Positions 57,868-58,976 of a DNA stretch of 58,976 nucleotides are shown here, one piece after another. Location of the stretch: the NCBI GenBank assembly GCA_021815645.1, contig JAKBAB010000002.1, positions 1 through 58,976 on the forward strand. Reading direction: 5' to 3'. This DNA is from Actinomycetes bacterium. GTDB lineage: Bacteria > Actinomycetota > Acidimicrobiia > Acidimicrobiales > RAAP-2. A program made the translations under genes and the position numbers. The notes beneath the pieces are model-generated. The model was not told the DNA's origin, made no database searches, and was given only the letters and a program-made list of their open reading frames with translations. Each line of letters begins with the position of its first letter. The first letter of the stretch is position 1.

Positions 57868-58319
57868 TGGGCTCTCCCTTTCAAACGTCGCGGTGCGGTG
57901 AAATGGTGACACTACCCAGACGCGTCGGTCGCTACAAAGATTTTTGCCAACTTCTTATCGTTCTACCCCACATTCTTAGCGGTGAGGGGCGTTACTCAAC
58001 CGTAACGTTCGCGCAGGGGTGAGCCCCGCGTCGCGACTCTTATCCAGCTCGGGCCAGTCAGAGCCACCGGCGTTATGGCCCACAAGTAGTGAAGTCGTCG
58101 AGTGCGGCTCCCCAAAAAACGCCCGTAGACCGGTAGGCTTGAACGACCATGCGTCGGCGTAATTACTCACTTTTCCCTTCGCTGAGCGCCCCGTGCACAC
58201 CGGGTGCGGAGGCCCCACCGGGACCTAGCCCGCGCGACAGAGCGACCGATGCGATTCGCGGAATCCGCCCGTTAGCCACCGGGCGATCGCTCGTCAGTTC
58301 GCGCGTTCGGACCTGAGCT

Positions 58320-58976
58320 GTGTCGAACTCGCCGCGCGATCCGACGTTGGCGCCCCGAATCGTCAGCGGCCCATTTGCCCGCCGCGGTGGCGGCTCTCGA
58401 CTGTGGTGGTACGCCGCATCCGTCGCCACCCTCGTGGCGCTCGGCTTCGTTGGCGGCGCCGCGCCGGCCCCAACGAGCGGCGCTACCTTCGCGCAGTCAC
58501 CCCTGTGGCAGACGACGTGGACGTCACCGATGGACCTCGCCAACGGCGTCGCGTGGAACGCCACAGTTCGCGACGTTGCCACCGTCGCCGAAGGCGGAAA
58601 CGCGATTGAGATCACGCTGTCAAATCTGTGGAGCAACACGCCCACTAGATTCAACGCCGCGACGGTCGGTGTATCAAAGTCAGGGGTGAGCGAGGTACCG
58701 GGAACTATCGTTCCCGTTACCTTCAATGGCGGGAGCCGCAGTGTGGTGGTTGCGGCCCACTCGAGAGTAACCAGCGACCCGATACCAATCGCCGTACAAC
58801 CGCGCGAAACTCTCGCGGTGAGCGTTTGGGTTGCCGGCCCCGCGACCGTAAGCGTTCACTACTGCTGTTACGGACGAATCGACTCGTACACGACGGCTGA
58901 CGGAAGCGGTAATCTTACGAATAGTTATACGGGCTACGGCTTCGACCCAGCCCTCACGGGCCCCAATATGCGCTGG
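58320..58976 (+). CDS. Secreted protein, N-terminal part (possible SGNH/GDSL hydrolase), truncated by window end
   Basis: GTG start; VSNSPRDPTLAPRIVSGPFARRGGGSRLWWYAASVATLVALGFVGGAAPAPTSGATFAQSPLWQTTWTSPMDL...; open to last base. Confidence 0.7.
   Translation, partial: MSNSPRDPTLAPRIVSGPFARRGGGSRLWWYAASVATLVALGFVGGAAPAPTSGATFAQSPLWQTTWTSPMDLANGVAWNATVRDVATVAEGGNAIEITLSNLWSNTPTRFNAATVGVSKSGVSEVPGTIVPVTFNGGSRSVVVAAHSRVTSDPIPIAVQPRETLAVSVWVAGPATVSVHYCCYGRIDSYTTADGSGNLTNSYTGYGFDPALTGPNMRW

Noticed and set aside
58163-58726. Minus-strand ORF of 187 aa
   Set aside because: Antisense to the secreted-protein frame at 58320-58976, which has a signal peptide and coherent mature sequence.

Overview
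GC-rich, densely coding chromosomal window that looks actinobacterial (Acidimicrobiia-like by protein style; inference only). Most of it is core housekeeping and metabolic genes: mec-cysO-cysM, rph-rdgB, smpB-ssrA, xseAB, rnpB, clpP, a glpD/AGPS-like/glpK operon, a polyamine/iron-type ABC importer, two ABC half-transporter pairs (one CydDC-like), and an ApbE/FMN-binding/ferric-reductase electron-transfer cluster. A probable accessory segment (~11.76-18.6 kb) follows the 3' end of the tmRNA gene. It holds a large serine recombinase whose ORF runs antisense into ssrA, a truncated prepilin, short IS-like direct repeats, a GntR(YtrA-like)-ABC-2 operon and an MbcA/ParS-RES toxin-antitoxin pair. The signals most worth checking are: (1) a 10-13 bp hairpin that includes the Shine-Dalgarno of a DEAD-box helicase fused to a cold-shock domain; (2) the recombinase ORF crossing into ssrA; (3) a RES toxin whose only upstream start appears to be a CTG overlapping the antitoxin stop; (4) a CysO carrier ending in GG-AW beside its JAMM protease; (5) an ABC exporter pair with complementary NBD degeneration; (6) a bacterial G1 (eqolisin-like) peptidase. 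No CRISPR array was found. All calls come from reading the sequence and translations; no database searches were run.
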